Origin: DYRB01 sp963802205
Lineage (GTDB): Bacteria; Pseudomonadota; Gammaproteobacteria; Chromatiales; Chromatiaceae
Length of the DNA: 64,000 nt
Direction of reading: 5' to 3'
NCBI GenBank assembly: GCA_963802205.1
Contig: CAWDHW010000020.1
Span: 38,074-102,073, forward strand
The notes beneath the pieces were generated by a model that was not told the origin of the DNA, did not search any database, and saw only the letters and a program-made list of their open reading frames with translations. Positions 34,711 through 44,062 of the stretch are shown one piece after another (the stretch's first letter is position 1; each line of letters begins with the position of its first letter). The position numbers and the translations under genes are program-made.

Positions 34711-35967
34711 ATGACCGCTAAGAACGCCTTTTACGCCCAGTCCGGCGGCGTCACCGCCGTGATCAACGCGTCCGCCTGCGGCGTCATCGAGACCGCGCGC
34801 CGCCACCCGGAAAAGATCGCCAACGTCTATGCCGGGCGCAACGGCATCATCGGGGCACTGACCGAGGACCTGGTTGACACCAGCAAGGAGTCCGCCGAGG
34901 ACATCGCCGCCCTGCGCTACACGCCCTCCGGGGGCTTCGGCTCCTGCCGGTACAAGTTGAAGAGCCTGGAGGCCAACAAGCGCGAGTACGAGCGCCTGAT
35001 CGAGGTCTTCAAGGCCCACGACATCGGTTACTTCTTCTATAACGGCGGCGGCGACTCCGCCGACACCTGCTACAAGATCTCCCAGCTCTCCGAGTCCATG
35101 GGCTATCCGATTCAGGCGGTGCATGTCCCCAAGACCGTGGACAACGACCTGCCCATCACCGACAACTGCCCCGGCTTCGGCTCAGTGGCGAAGTACATCG
35201 CCACCTCCACCCTGGAGGCGTCCTTTGACGTGCGCTCCATGTGCGCCACATCCACCAAGATCTTCGTGATCGAGGTCATGGGCCGCCACGCCGGCTGGAT
35301 CGCCGCCGCCGGCGCCCTGGTGGCGGATCAGGGCATCCCGGTCCTGACCCTGTTCCCGGAAGTCGAGTTCGACCAGGAGAAGTTCCTCGCCGCGGTCAGG
35401 GCCAAGGTCGAGCAGTTCGGCTACTGCACGATCTGCGTCTCCGAGGGCTGCCACTACCCGGACGGCCGCTTCCTGGCCGAGCAGGGGACCCGCGACGCCT
35501 TTGGACATGCCCAGCTGGGCGGGGCCGCCCCGGTGGTGGCCAACATGATCAAGGACGCACTGGGCTACAAGTTCCACTGGGCGGTGGCCGATTACCTCCA
35601 GCGCGCCGCGCGCCACCTCGCCTCCAAGTCCGACGTGGAGCAGGCCTATGCCCTGGGCAAGGCCGCGGTGGAGCTGGCCGTCGCCGGTCACAACTCCATC
35701 ATGCCCACGGTGGTACGCAAGTCGTCCTCCCCCTACGTCTGGGAGATCGGCCATGCCCCCCTGTCCCAGGTGGCCAACGTGGAGAAGTTCATGCCCACGG
35801 ACTTCATCTCCGAGGACGGCTTCGGCATCACCGACAAGTGCCGCGAGTACCTCTATCCCCTGATCCAGGGCGAGGACTACCCGCCCTACGAGAACGGGAT
35901 GCCCAAGTACGTGACCCTGAAGCTCGCCGGGGTACCCAAGAAGCTCGCCGGCGTCTTCGAGCTTTAA
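34711..35967 (+). CDS. pfp: PPi-dependent 6-phosphofructokinase
   Basis: 418 residues. The nucleotide-binding site reads GGGDS rather than the ATP-PFK GGDGS, and PKTVDNDL follows, both signs of a PPi-dependent, reversible enzyme. GRHAGWIAAAGAL and SEGCHYPDG are other PFK-fold motifs. It interconverts fructose 6-phosphate and fructose 1,6-bisphosphate with PPi/Pi. In some methylotrophs and purple bacteria such enzymes also act on sedoheptulose bisphosphate in the Calvin cycle. It starts a PPi cluster with a 67-residue gene, hppA and ppa. Confidence 0.93.
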   Translation: MTAKNAFYAQSGGVTAVINASACGVIETARRHPEKIANVYAGRNGIIGALTEDLVDTSKESAEDIAALRYTPSGGFGSCRYKLKSLEANKREYERLIEVFKAHDIGYFFYNGGGDSADTCYKISQLSESMGYPIQAVHVPKTVDNDLPITDNCPGFGSVAKYIATSTLEASFDVRSMCATSTKIFVIEVMGRHAGWIAAAGALVADQGIPVLTLFPEVEFDQEKFLAAVRAKVEQFGYCTICVSEGCHYPDGRFLAEQGTRDAFGHAQLGGAAPVVANMIKDALGYKFHWAVADYLQRAARHLASKSDVEQAYALGKAAVELAVAGHNSIMPTVVRKSSSPYVWEIGHAPLSQVANVEKFMPTDFISEDGFGITDKCREYLYPLIQGEDYPPYENGMPKYVTLKLAGVPKKLAGVFEL

Positions 35968-35983
35968 GCGTCCGATCCCATTC

Positions 35984-36010
35984 GGGGGGCCTGGCGCCCC
36001 CCTTCTTCTG
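35984..36010 (+). terminator. Rho-independent-type terminator after pfp
   Basis: GGGGGGC-CTGGC-GCCCCCC followed by TTCTTCT, 17 bases after the pfp stop. The U-tract is interrupted by C, so some read-through into the following genes is possible. Confidence 0.65.
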
Positions 36011-36048
36011 CCCGCCCCAACCCGGCGGATGCCTCCCGGGACCGATAC

Positions 36049-36252
36049 ATGACCCAAGCCCGAGCCCGCGAGCTGATCGCTACCCAACTCCAGTTCGGCG
36101 GCGGCTACAACCGTAACGCCGTGCGCCTGATCCTGGGGGAGGTCCAACGGGAGCATGGCCAGGGGGCAGTGGACGGGCTGATCCGGGAGCTTGGCCTTGA
36201 GCAGGGCTTTGGGCTCAAGCCCGGCACAGACTTTTCGGGCGTCGGCCGCTAG
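36049..36252 (+). CDS. small conserved hypothetical protein between pfp and hppA
   Basis: 67 residues, no known fold assigned: RARELIATQLQFGGGYNRNA followed by VRLILGEVQREHGQ, then LIRELGLEQGFGLKPGTDF. It looks like a short helical domain. It lies 80 bases after the pfp stop and 122 bases before hppA on the same strand, so it probably belongs to the PPi cluster. Its codon use resembles its neighbours, which supports a real gene. Function is unknown. Confidence 0.72.
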   Translation: MTQARARELIATQLQFGGGYNRNAVRLILGEVQREHGQGAVDGLIRELGLEQGFGLKPGTDFSGVGR

Positions 36253-36374
36253 CCGCGTCCGGAAGACAGGCGGTGGGACCACACCCGATACCGAATGGGG
36301 GGGCGGGACAGGGTCCCCATGGCAAAATAACCGCACCCGAACGGGTGCATTGCAACGAGTAGGAGTCGATATCC

Positions 36375-38442
36375 ATGTCCCTAGGTCTGATTTTCGCCTT
36401 GCTGTGCGCGTTCGTCGCCATCGGCTACGGCGTTGGTCTCCGTCAAGTGGATCCTTGCCCAACCCGAGGGCAACGATCGCATGAAGGAGATCGCCGGCGC
36501 CATCCAGGAGGGGGCCTCGGCCTACCTCAACCGCCAGTACACCACCATCGCCGCGGTGGGCTTCGTCCTCATGGTCATCCTGGGCTGGGCCCTGGGCGCC
36601 CCCACCGCCATTGGCTTCCTGATCGGTGCCGTGCTCTCCGGTGCCACCGGCTACATCGGCATGAACATCTCGGTGCGCTCCAACCTGCGCACCGCCCAGG
36701 CGGCCAATAACGGCATGGACGCGGCCCTGCAGGTCGCCTTCCGCGGCGGTGCCATTACCGGCATGCTGGTGGTGGGTCTGGCGCTGCTGGGTGTGGCCGG
36801 TTACTACGCGGTGCTGACCCTGATCGGCGTGTCGCAGGACGCCGCCCTGCACGCCCTGGTCGGCCTGGCCTTCGGCGGCTCGCTGATCTCCATCTTCGCC
36901 CGGCTGGGCGGCGGCATCTTCACCAAGGGCGCCGACGTGGGCGCCGACATCGTCGGCAAGGTCGAGGCCGGCATCCCCGAGGACGACCCGCGCAACCCGG
37001 CGGTCATCGCCGACAACGTCGGCGACAACGTGGGCGACTGCGCCGGCATGGCCGCGGACCTGTTCGAGACCTATGCGGTTACCGTGGTCGCCACCATGCT
37101 GCTCGGCGGCCTGCTGTTCGCCGCCAATGCCGCCAACGCGGCCAACGCCATCATCTATCCGCTGGTGATGGGCGGGGTGTCCATCCTCGCCTCCGTGGTC
37201 GGGACCTACTTCGTCAAGTACCAGCCCGGCGGCAAGATCATGAACGCCCTCTACAGGGGCCTGATCGTGGCCGGCGGGCTCTCTGCCGTCGCCTTCCTGG
37301 TGGTGACCTGGCTGATGATGGGCAACGTGACCCTGCCCAACGGTGCCAATGCCCTATGGCCACTGTTCTTCTCCTCCCTCATCGGCCTGGTCCTGACCGC
37401 GCTGATGGTGGTCATCACCGAGTACTACACCGCCACCGAGTATTCCCCGGTTCGCAACATCGCCAAGGCCTCCACCACCGGCGACGGGACCAATGTCATC
37501 GCCGGCCTGGGCGTCTCCATGAAGGCGACCGCTGCCCCGGTGCTGGCCATCTGCGCGGCCATCTGGGCCGCCTATGACCTGGCCGGGCTCTACGGCATCG
37601 CCATCGCCGCCACCGCCATGCTCTCCATGACCGGCATCATCGTCGCCCTGGACGCCTACGGACCCATCACCGACAACGCCGGCGGCATCGCCGAGATGGC
37701 CGAGCTCGACGAAAAGATCCGCAACATCACAGATCCGCTGGACGCCGTGGGCAACACCACCAAGGCCGTCACCAAGGGCTATGCCATCGGCTCCGCCGGC
37801 CTCGCCGCCCTGGTCCTGTTCGCGGACTTCACCAACAGCCTGACCCACGCCGGCAAGACCCTGAGCTTCCAGCTCGACAACCCGGCGGTGCTCATCGGGC
37901 TCTTCATCGGCGGTATGGTGCCCTATCTCTTCGGGGCCATGGCCATGGAGGCGGTGGGTCGCGCCGCCGGCGGCATCGTCGAGGAGGTGCGTCGCCAGTT
38001 CCGCGAGATGCCCGGCATCATGACCCACACCCAGAAGCCGGACTACTCCAAGGCCGTGGACATGCTGACCAAGGCCGCCATCCGCGAGATGATCATCCCC
38101 TCCCTGCTGCCGGTGCTGTTGCCCATCGTCGTGGCCTTCGGCATGAAGTGGCTCATGGGTGGCGACGCCGGGGCCCTGGCCCTGGGCGGTATGCTGATCG
38201 GCACCATCATCACCGGCCTGTTCGTCGCCATCTCCATGACCGTCGGCGGCGGCGCCTGGGATAACGCCAAGAAGTATATCGAGGACGGCCACTACGGCGG
38301 CAAGGGCTCCGACGCCCACAAGGCGGCGGTCACCGGCGACACCGTCGGCGACCCCTACAAGGACACCGCCGGCCCGGCCGTCAACCCGCTGATCAAGATC
38401 ATCAACATCGTTGCCCTGTTGATCGTGCCCATCATCGTGTAG
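36375..38442 (+). CDS. hppA: membrane H+-translocating pyrophosphatase (one-base frameshift near residue 20)
   Basis: About 688 residues after correcting one base. The N-terminus MSLGLIFALLCAFVAIGYG (36375 onward) continues in another frame as VVSVKWILAQPEGNDRM from 36434. The extra T in GTTGG at 36433-36434 breaks the frame. The active-site segments GADVGADIVGKVEAGIPEDD and NVGDNVGDCAGMAADLFE are intact, as are ~16 hydrophobic segments. GNTTKAVTKG carries Lys where K+-dependent enzymes have Ala, so this is predicted to be the K+-independent H+ type. It couples PPi hydrolysis or synthesis to the proton gradient. Confidence 0.95.
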
Positions 38443-38453
38443 CCGCCTGCCCG

Positions 38454-38483
38454 GGCCTGGCGCCGCCCGCGCGGCGCCAGGCC
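38454..38483. repeat. 13-bp perfect inverted repeat after hppA
   Basis: GGCCTGGCGCCGC pairs exactly with GCGGCGCCAGGCC across the 4-base loop CCGC, 11 bases after the hppA stop. There is no U-tract, so it may stabilise the hppA mRNA 3' end or slow polymerase rather than terminate it. Confidence 0.6.
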
Positions 38484-38541
38484 AGATCATCAGGCGTTCG
38501 CCAGGCGCTTCGACTACAATCGGCGCGCCCGGCACCGGGAG

Positions 38542-38570
38542 GGGGTCCGCACGGACCCCTTTCCTTTTTC
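38542..38570 (+). terminator. Rho-independent terminator upstream of ppa
   Basis: GGGGTCC-GCAC-GGACCCC followed by TTTCCTTTTT. It lies 100 bases after hppA and about 57 bases before ppa. A TACAAT -10-like box at 38515-38520 lies before it, so it could either end the hppA transcript or act as an attenuator in a ppa leader. Confidence 0.7.
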
Positions 38571-38626
38571 CCTGACACTCCCAGGGAGGCCGAGGCACCA
38601 CCCGCCAAGCCACCCGAGGTCGAATC

Positions 38627-39175
38627 ATGGATCTAAGCAAGGTATCCCGCGGCGCCAATGTGCCGAACGAGATCAACGTCATCATCGAGATCCCGTCCCA
38701 CTCCGATCCGGTTAAGTACGAGCTCGACAAGGAGACCGGGGCCATGTTCGTGGACCGCTTCATGTCGACCGCCATGTACTACCCGTGCAACTACGGCTAC
38801 GTCCCCCACACCCTGTCCGCCGACGGCGACCCAGTGGACGTGATGGTGGCAACCCCCTACCCCCTGATCCCCGGCTCGGTCATACAGTGCCGCCCGATCG
38901 GTGTGCTGAAAATGACCGACGAGTCCGGCGACGACCCCAAGGTCCTGGCCATCCCCATCGACAAGCTGTGCAAGAGCTACCGCAAGGTGGACACCCATCG
39001 CGACCTGCCCCCGGACCTGCTCGACAAGATTGCCCACTTCTTCGAGCACTACAAGGACTTGGACGAAGGCAAGTGGGTCCGCGTCGGCGGCTGGGGCGGA
39101 CCGGACGAGGCCAAGGCCGAGATCCTGAGCAGCGTAAGGATGTACGACGAGGCGCCGGACAAGCCGGCGTTCTAG
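38627..39175 (+). CDS. ppa: soluble inorganic pyrophosphatase, family I
   Basis: 182 residues. It hydrolyses PPi to two phosphates in the cytosol with Mg2+. The signature DGDPVDVMV carries the metal-binding Asp residues, VIIEIPSHSDPVKYELDK is the N-terminal strand with active-site residues, and YRKVDTHRDLP is near the C-terminus. Having both a PPi-conserving (pfp, hppA) and a PPi-wasting enzyme side by side implies regulated PPi levels. Confidence 0.97.
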   Translation: MDLSKVSRGANVPNEINVIIEIPSHSDPVKYELDKETGAMFVDRFMSTAMYYPCNYGYVPHTLSADGDPVDVMVATPYPLIPGSVIQCRPIGVLKMTDESGDDPKVLAIPIDKLCKSYRKVDTHRDLPPDLLDKIAHFFEHYKDLDEGKWVRVGGWGGPDEAKAEILSSVRMYDEAPDKPAF

Positions 39176-39257
39176 GAGGGTGGAGAGCGACGAGCAAGAC
39201 GGCAGACGACCTGATCCTCAACCCTCATGCTCGCTCCTCATCACTCACCACTTCTCA

Positions 39258-39785
39258 ATGAAGATCTGCATCCTCTCCGACAGCCACGACCACATCTCCC
39301 TCATCGATGCCGCTGTGGCTCATGCCAAGGGGGTGGGGGCGGAGGCGGTCCTGCACTGTGGCGACGTCGTCGCCCCCAGCACCCTGCATTGCCTGGAACG
39401 TTACGGGCTGCCGGTGCACGTCATCCACGGCAACAATGTCGGAGACCTCTATACCCTCGGGCGCATGGCCGCAGACCCTGGAACCTGCATTCACTACCAC
39501 GGCATGGACGCGGGGCTCACGCTCGGCGGGCGGCGGATCTTCATGGTTCATTACCCCCACTATGCCCGCGCCCTGTGTGCCACCGGCAACTGGGATCTGG
39601 TGTGCTGCGGCCACAGCCACAAGCCGGCCCTGGAACGTCTGCCCAACCTGCGCGGCGGCGAGACCCTGCTGCTCAATCCGGGTACCATCGGCGGGGTCGG
39701 GCAGGCCCCTGCCACTTATGCCCTAGGGGACCTGGGGACCATGACCTTCGACTTCCATGAGATCGACAAGGCCCTGGAACGATGA
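39258..39785 (+). CDS. metallophosphoesterase, YfcE/MJ0936 family
   Basis: 175 residues. It starts MKICILSDSHDH, with the metal-binding DSHDH box; LHCGDVV, GNNVGD, MVHYPHYA and CCGHSHKPA complete the dimetal active site of this phosphodiesterase family. Substrate is unknown; E. coli YfcE acts on model phosphodiesters in vitro. The frame is open 26 codons upstream, but those are not conserved. Confidence 0.9.
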   Translation: MKICILSDSHDHISLIDAAVAHAKGVGAEAVLHCGDVVAPSTLHCLERYGLPVHVIHGNNVGDLYTLGRMAADPGTCIHYHGMDAGLTLGGRRIFMVHYPHYARALCATGNWDLVCCGHSHKPALERLPNLRGGETLLLNPGTIGGVGQAPATYALGDLGTMTFDFHEIDKALER

Positions 39786-39822
39786 ACCCCGGGCTCTAGC
39801 CAGACCCTGATCGGACCATACC

Positions 39823-40308
39823 TTGCGCGAGCTGACCCACTTCAATCCGGCAGGCGAGGCCCACATGGTCGATGTGGGCGACAAGGCCGTCACCCGCCGC
39901 CGCGCCGTCGCCGAGGGAACCATCCGCATGGCCCTCGCAACGCTGGATCTGATCCTGTCGGGTGGACACAAGAAGGGCGATGTCCTCGGGGTCGCTCGCC
40001 TGGCGGGTATCATGGGGGCCAAGCATACGGCAGATCTGGTCCCACTCTGCCACCCCCTGGCCCTGACCAGGGTAGAGATCGAGCTGCAGCCGCAAGGACC
40101 TGACTCGGCGTTATACTGCCGTGCGATTGTCGAGACGGAGGGACGGACGGGGGTCGAGATGGAGGCACTCTGCGCGGTTCAGGTGTGCCTGCTGACGGTC
40201 TACGATATGTGCAAGGCGGTAGATCGCGGCATGACCATCGACGGTGTCCGACTGGTGGAGAAGGTTGGTGGCAAGTCCGGGCATTGGCGCCGCGACCTGC
40301 CGCTTTGA
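39823..40308 (+). CDS. moaC: cyclic pyranopterin monophosphate synthase accessory protein MoaC
   Basis: 161 residues from a TTG start (LRELTHFNPAGEAHMVDVGDK). MoaC completes the conversion of GTP to cyclic pyranopterin in molybdenum cofactor synthesis. LCHPLALTRVEIEL, GVEMEALCAV and the catalytic Lys in VGGKSGHW are all present. No other moa/moe genes are nearby. It is followed by engB. Confidence 0.94.
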   Translation: MRELTHFNPAGEAHMVDVGDKAVTRRRAVAEGTIRMALATLDLILSGGHKKGDVLGVARLAGIMGAKHTADLVPLCHPLALTRVEIELQPQGPDSALYCRAIVETEGRTGVEMEALCAVQVCLLTVYDMCKAVDRGMTIDGVRLVEKVGGKSGHWRRDLPL

Positions 40309-40366
40309 CCCCGTGCCCGGTTCCGACCACACTTCACCACCCGACAATGCAACGCGCGCTTCGCCC

Positions 40367-40984
40367 ATGCACCCGCTCTACCAAGGCGCCCATTTCCTCA
40401 CCGCCGCTACCCGCATCGAACAGGCCCCGCCGGATCAGGGGCGCGAGGTCGCCTTCGTCGGCCGATCCAACGCAGGCAAGTCCAGCGCCATCAATGCCAT
40501 CTGTCACCAGAAGGCATTGGCTCGAACCAGCAAGACCCCCGGCCGCACTCAGCAGTTGATCTTCTTCGAGTTGGACGCGCAGCGGCGTCTGGTGGATCTG
40601 CCGGGCTATGGCTACGCGAAGGTTTCGGAGGCCATCAAGCTGGAGTGGCAGGGGCAACTGGCGCGCTACCTCGAAGGGCGCAGCTCCCTGGCAGGGCTCA
40701 TCATCGTCATGGACATCCGCCACCCCCTGGCGGCCTTCGACCGCCAGATGCTCGCCTGGGCCCTGCGCCGGGATCTGCCGACCCTGCTCCTCCTCACAAA
40801 GGCCGACAAACTGAGTCGCGGCGCTGTCGCTGCGACCCTGGCCCAGGTCCGCGGCGAAACGGCAGGCATGGTGGGAGAGATCCACTGCGAGCCCTTCTCT
40901 GCCCCTGATCGCGTGGGGCTCGACACGGTCCAGGCCAGACTCGACCTGTGGCTGACGCCGATTCCCGAGATCGCCGCGACTTGA
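40367..40984 (+). CDS. engB: ribosome biogenesis GTP-binding protein EngB/YsxC
   Basis: 205 residues. The GTPase motifs are clear: G1 GRSNAGKSS, G3 DLPGYGYAKV and G4 TKADK. EngB acts in large ribosomal subunit assembly and is usually essential. The frame is open from 40244 inside moaC's end; ATG 40367 (MHPLYQGAHFLTAAT) fits the family. nadA follows 44 bases later. Confidence 0.95.
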   Translation: MHPLYQGAHFLTAATRIEQAPPDQGREVAFVGRSNAGKSSAINAICHQKALARTSKTPGRTQQLIFFELDAQRRLVDLPGYGYAKVSEAIKLEWQGQLARYLEGRSSLAGLIIVMDIRHPLAAFDRQMLAWALRRDLPTLLLLTKADKLSRGAVAATLAQVRGETAGMVGEIHCEPFSAPDRVGLDTVQARLDLWLTPIPEIAAT

Positions 40985-41028
40985 CCCCATTCTCCCCGCG
41001 GCCAGAGCGCATCCCTGCGGAGCCACCC

Positions 41029-42094
41029 ATGACCGACGTCACCCCCGAAGCCATCGCCCAAAGGCCCATCGTGGTCCCGCCCCACCCCCAATGGCCGGCT
41101 CTCGACCCGCAGGCCAAGGCGAGGATCAAGACGCGCATCAAGGACCTGCTGCGCGCCCAGAACGCGGTGCTGGTCGCCCACTACTACACGGATGGGGACC
41201 TCCAGGAGCTGGCCGAAGAGACCGGCGGCCTGGTCTCGGACTCCCTGGAGATGGCCCGTTTTGGGACCCAGAGCCAGGCCGGCACCCTGGTGGTATGCGG
41301 GGTGCGCTTCATGGGCGAGACCGCCAAGATCCTCAACCCCGAGAAGCGCGTCCTGATGCCCGACCTGGCCGCCACCTGCTCTCTGGACGAGGGGTGTCCG
41401 GCGGCCGAGTTCTCCGCGTTCTGCGACCAGCACCCCGACCGCACCGTCGTGGTCTATGCCAACACCAGTGCCCAGGTGAAGGCGCGCTCCGACTGGGTGG
41501 TGACCTCCAGCATCGCCCTGCCGGTGGTCCGCCACCTCAAGGAGTCGGGGCAGAAGGTCCTGTGGGCCCCGGACAAGCACCTGGGGCACTATGTGGAGCG
41601 TATGACGGGTGCCGACATGCTCCTGTGGCAGGGGTGCCTGCGTGGTGCATGAGGAGTTCAAGGGCTTCGCCCTGGACCGCCTGCGCCGCCTCCACCCGGA
41701 TGCGGCGGTGCTGGTCCACCCGGAGGCCCCGGACGAGGTGGTGGACCAGGCCGACGTGGTGGGCTCCACCACGGCCCTGATCAAGGCGGTCAGGGACCTG
41801 CCGAACAAGGAATTCATCGTCGCCACCGACGAGGGCATCTTCTGGAAGATGCACCAACTCGCCCCCGATAAGCGGCTCATCGCCGCCCCCACCGCCGGGG
41901 TCGGCGCCACCTGCGAGTCTTGCGCCCACTGCCCCTGGATGGCCATGAACGCCTTGCAAAACCTGGAGCGCGTCCTGATCGCCGGGGACCAGGAGGTGCA
42001 CATCGACCCCGACCTGGGCGAGCGTGCCGCGCTCCCCATCCGGCGCATGCTCGACTTCGCCCGCGCCCAGCCGGTACCCCCGGGCAGGGCCTGA
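41029..42094 (+). CDS. nadA: quinolinate synthase A (one-base frameshift at 41631-41634)
   Basis: Joining two frames gives a full-length NadA of about 354 residues, a 4Fe-4S enzyme that condenses iminoaspartate and DHAP to quinolinate for NAD synthesis. AHYYTDGDLQELAEETGG and CGVRFMGETAKIL lie in the first frame, which ends soon after LLWQG. The second frame resumes at ACVVHEEFKG and includes CESCAHCPWM with a cluster Cys. The shift is one extra G in a run of four. NadA is normally required, so a sequencing error is the likely cause. Confidence 0.92.
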
Positions 42095-42256
42095 CCGCGG
42101 TACCCCGCGGGGTTTCTTGGCAAAGACGTGCGGATCATCTAACATCGCCCGCCGATACTACCTAAGAAGGTCGCCGCTCCAAAAGGCGACCCAGGTCCTC
42201 GGGGCCCAGGACCGATCCACCCCGACACCGCGAGCCACCCTAAAGAGAGGCTGTCC

Positions 42257-42826
42257 ATGGCGCCCCGCCGAAAATACACGCTTTTTGCCCTGGCGTTGGT
42301 CTTCCTCGCCGGCATCGTCTTTGCCGGTATGTTCAGCACGGGCATGACCTATACGAACGAGATGGAGTTCTGCACCTCCTGCCACTCCATGAAGGTCAAT
42401 CTGGAGGAGTACAAGCAGACCATCCACTACAAGAACCCCTCGGGGGTCCAGGCGACCTGCTCCGACTGCCATGTCCCCAAGGAATTCCTGCCCAAGATGG
42501 TCGCCAAGGTCATGGCGGCCAAGGACGTCTATCACGAGATCCTGGGGACCATCGACACCCCCGAGAAGTACGAGGCCCATCGCTGGGGCATGGCCAGCGC
42601 GGTCTGGGCCAAGATGAAGTCCTCCAACTCCCGCGAGTGCCTGACCTGCCACAAGTTCGAGAACATGGACCTGGCCGAACAGGACCGTTCGGCCCGCAGC
42701 CAGCACGGCAATGCCCCGGACGACGGCAAGACCTGCATCGACTGCCACAAGGGCATAGCCCACGAACTGCCCGACGAGCCGGAAGAGGCGGACGAGGCGG
42801 AAGACGCCGAGGCCGCTTCCAAGTAA
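42257..42826 (+). CDS. NapC/NirT-type tetraheme c-type cytochrome
   Basis: 189 residues. One N-terminal membrane anchor (FALALVFLAGIVFAGMF) is followed by four CxxCH heme sites: CTSCH, CSDCH, CLTCH and CIDCH. This is the NapC/NirT/CymA layout, a membrane quinol dehydrogenase passing electrons to periplasmic enzymes. The C-terminus is very acidic (about 175-189). No nitrate or nitrite reductase is adjacent; the nearest redox genes are fccAB, so its partner is an open question. Confidence 0.93.
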   Translation: MAPRRKYTLFALALVFLAGIVFAGMFSTGMTYTNEMEFCTSCHSMKVNLEEYKQTIHYKNPSGVQATCSDCHVPKEFLPKMVAKVMAAKDVYHEILGTIDTPEKYEAHRWGMASAVWAKMKSSNSRECLTCHKFENMDLAEQDRSARSQHGNAPDDGKTCIDCHKGIAHELPDEPEEADEAEDAEAASK

Positions 42827-42874
42827 TCCCGGCCCTCGGGCCAGGCCACCGAGCATGCAGCGAGACCCCTGCGC

Positions 42875-43817
42875 ATGAGCACCAAGACCCCCCTCGCCCT
42901 GGCCTTCCTGGCCCTGTGTCTCAGCCTTGGGACCGCCCAGGCCGGGGACGACAAGGCGACCCAGATGCGTCTCGCCGCCCAGGCCGGCGACACCGCCACC
43001 GTCGAGCGCCTGCTCGACGAAGGGGTGGACGTCAACGCCGCCAACAGCTATGGCAAGACACCCCTGATGATGGCGGTGGAGGGTGACCACCTCAACACCG
43101 TCGCCCTGCTGATGATCCGCGGGGCGGACATCAATGCCCACGACAGCTCCGGGCTGTCCGCCCTGACCTTCGCCGCGGAGAACGGGCACATCGGCATCAC
43201 GGCCCTGCTCCTGGAGCGCGGCGCCAACGTCCATGACCGCACCCGCGCCGGCTGGGACTCCCTGATGATCGCCTCCCGCTACGGGATCACCGACATGGTG
43301 GAGCAGCTCCTGTTCCGACAGGCCGACCCCAAGGCATCGGACAAGCACCTGCGCACGGCGCTGATGCAGGCCGCGGAGATGGGGCATGTCCCGGTGGTCG
43401 AGGTATTAGTCAAGGGCGGGGCGGATATCGAGGCCCGCGATGACAACGGCGCCACACCGCTGCACATCGCCGTCGACAAGGGGCAATTGGCCGTGGTCAA
43501 GGCACTGCTGGCCCTGGGCGCCGACGTCAATGCCAAGGACACCGGCAGCGATACAGTGCTCATGTACGCCGTTTCCCGAGGCGACGCCAAGCTGGTTGGC
43601 GTCCTGCTGGAAAACGGTGCCGACCCCAATCTGCCCGGCAACGGGGGCAGTACGGCCCTGATGGAGGCCATCAAGACCGGCCACGGCAGCCTGGTCCCTT
43701 TGCTCCTGGAGCACAAGGCGGACCCGAGCCCTGAAGGACGCCCAGGGGCGCACCGCGGCCGACTTTGCGCGCAAGCGCGGCGACGACCGTGCTGCCGCCG
43801 CGCTCCAGAAGCGCTGA
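42875..43817 (+). CDS. periplasmic ankyrin-repeat protein (one-base frameshift near the 3' end)
   Basis: About 313 residues after correcting the shift. The signal peptide is MSTKTPLALAFLALCLSLGT ending AQA. It is followed by about eight ankyrin repeats (GKTPLMMAVEGDHLNTVALL, GLSALTFAAENGHIGITALLL and similar), a protein-binding scaffold. One extra C at 43729-43731 changes frame; the other frame continues LKDAQGRTAADFARKRGDD and ends at TGA 43815-43817. It sits between the tetraheme cytochrome and fccAB, suggesting it chaperones or tethers periplasmic redox proteins. Confidence 0.88.
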
Positions 43818-44062
43818 GGGCGCAAGACCCGAGGATGCGAGGGATGGGAACGCCGGGGCAGCCCGGACGGATCCAATAAGAAGCGGGGCCAGGGCAGGCC
43901 CCAACACGCATTTCGGCGGCGCAAGCCGCCGGGAGGGTCAGGCCCGATGCCGGTATCGGCAGGGCCTGATGAAGGGGGGGCACCGCCAGTCGCGACGCCC
44001 TCGCAACGAGCGGCGCTCTCCGCGCCAACACTGCCAAGTCTGTCAACACCGAAGGAGGTCAC

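Noticed and set aside
35182..36852. Long open frame (556 codons) antisense to pfp, the 67-residue gene and hppA
   Set aside because: Its sequence is low complexity (Gly/His/Val-rich) and lies opposite well-conserved enzymes.
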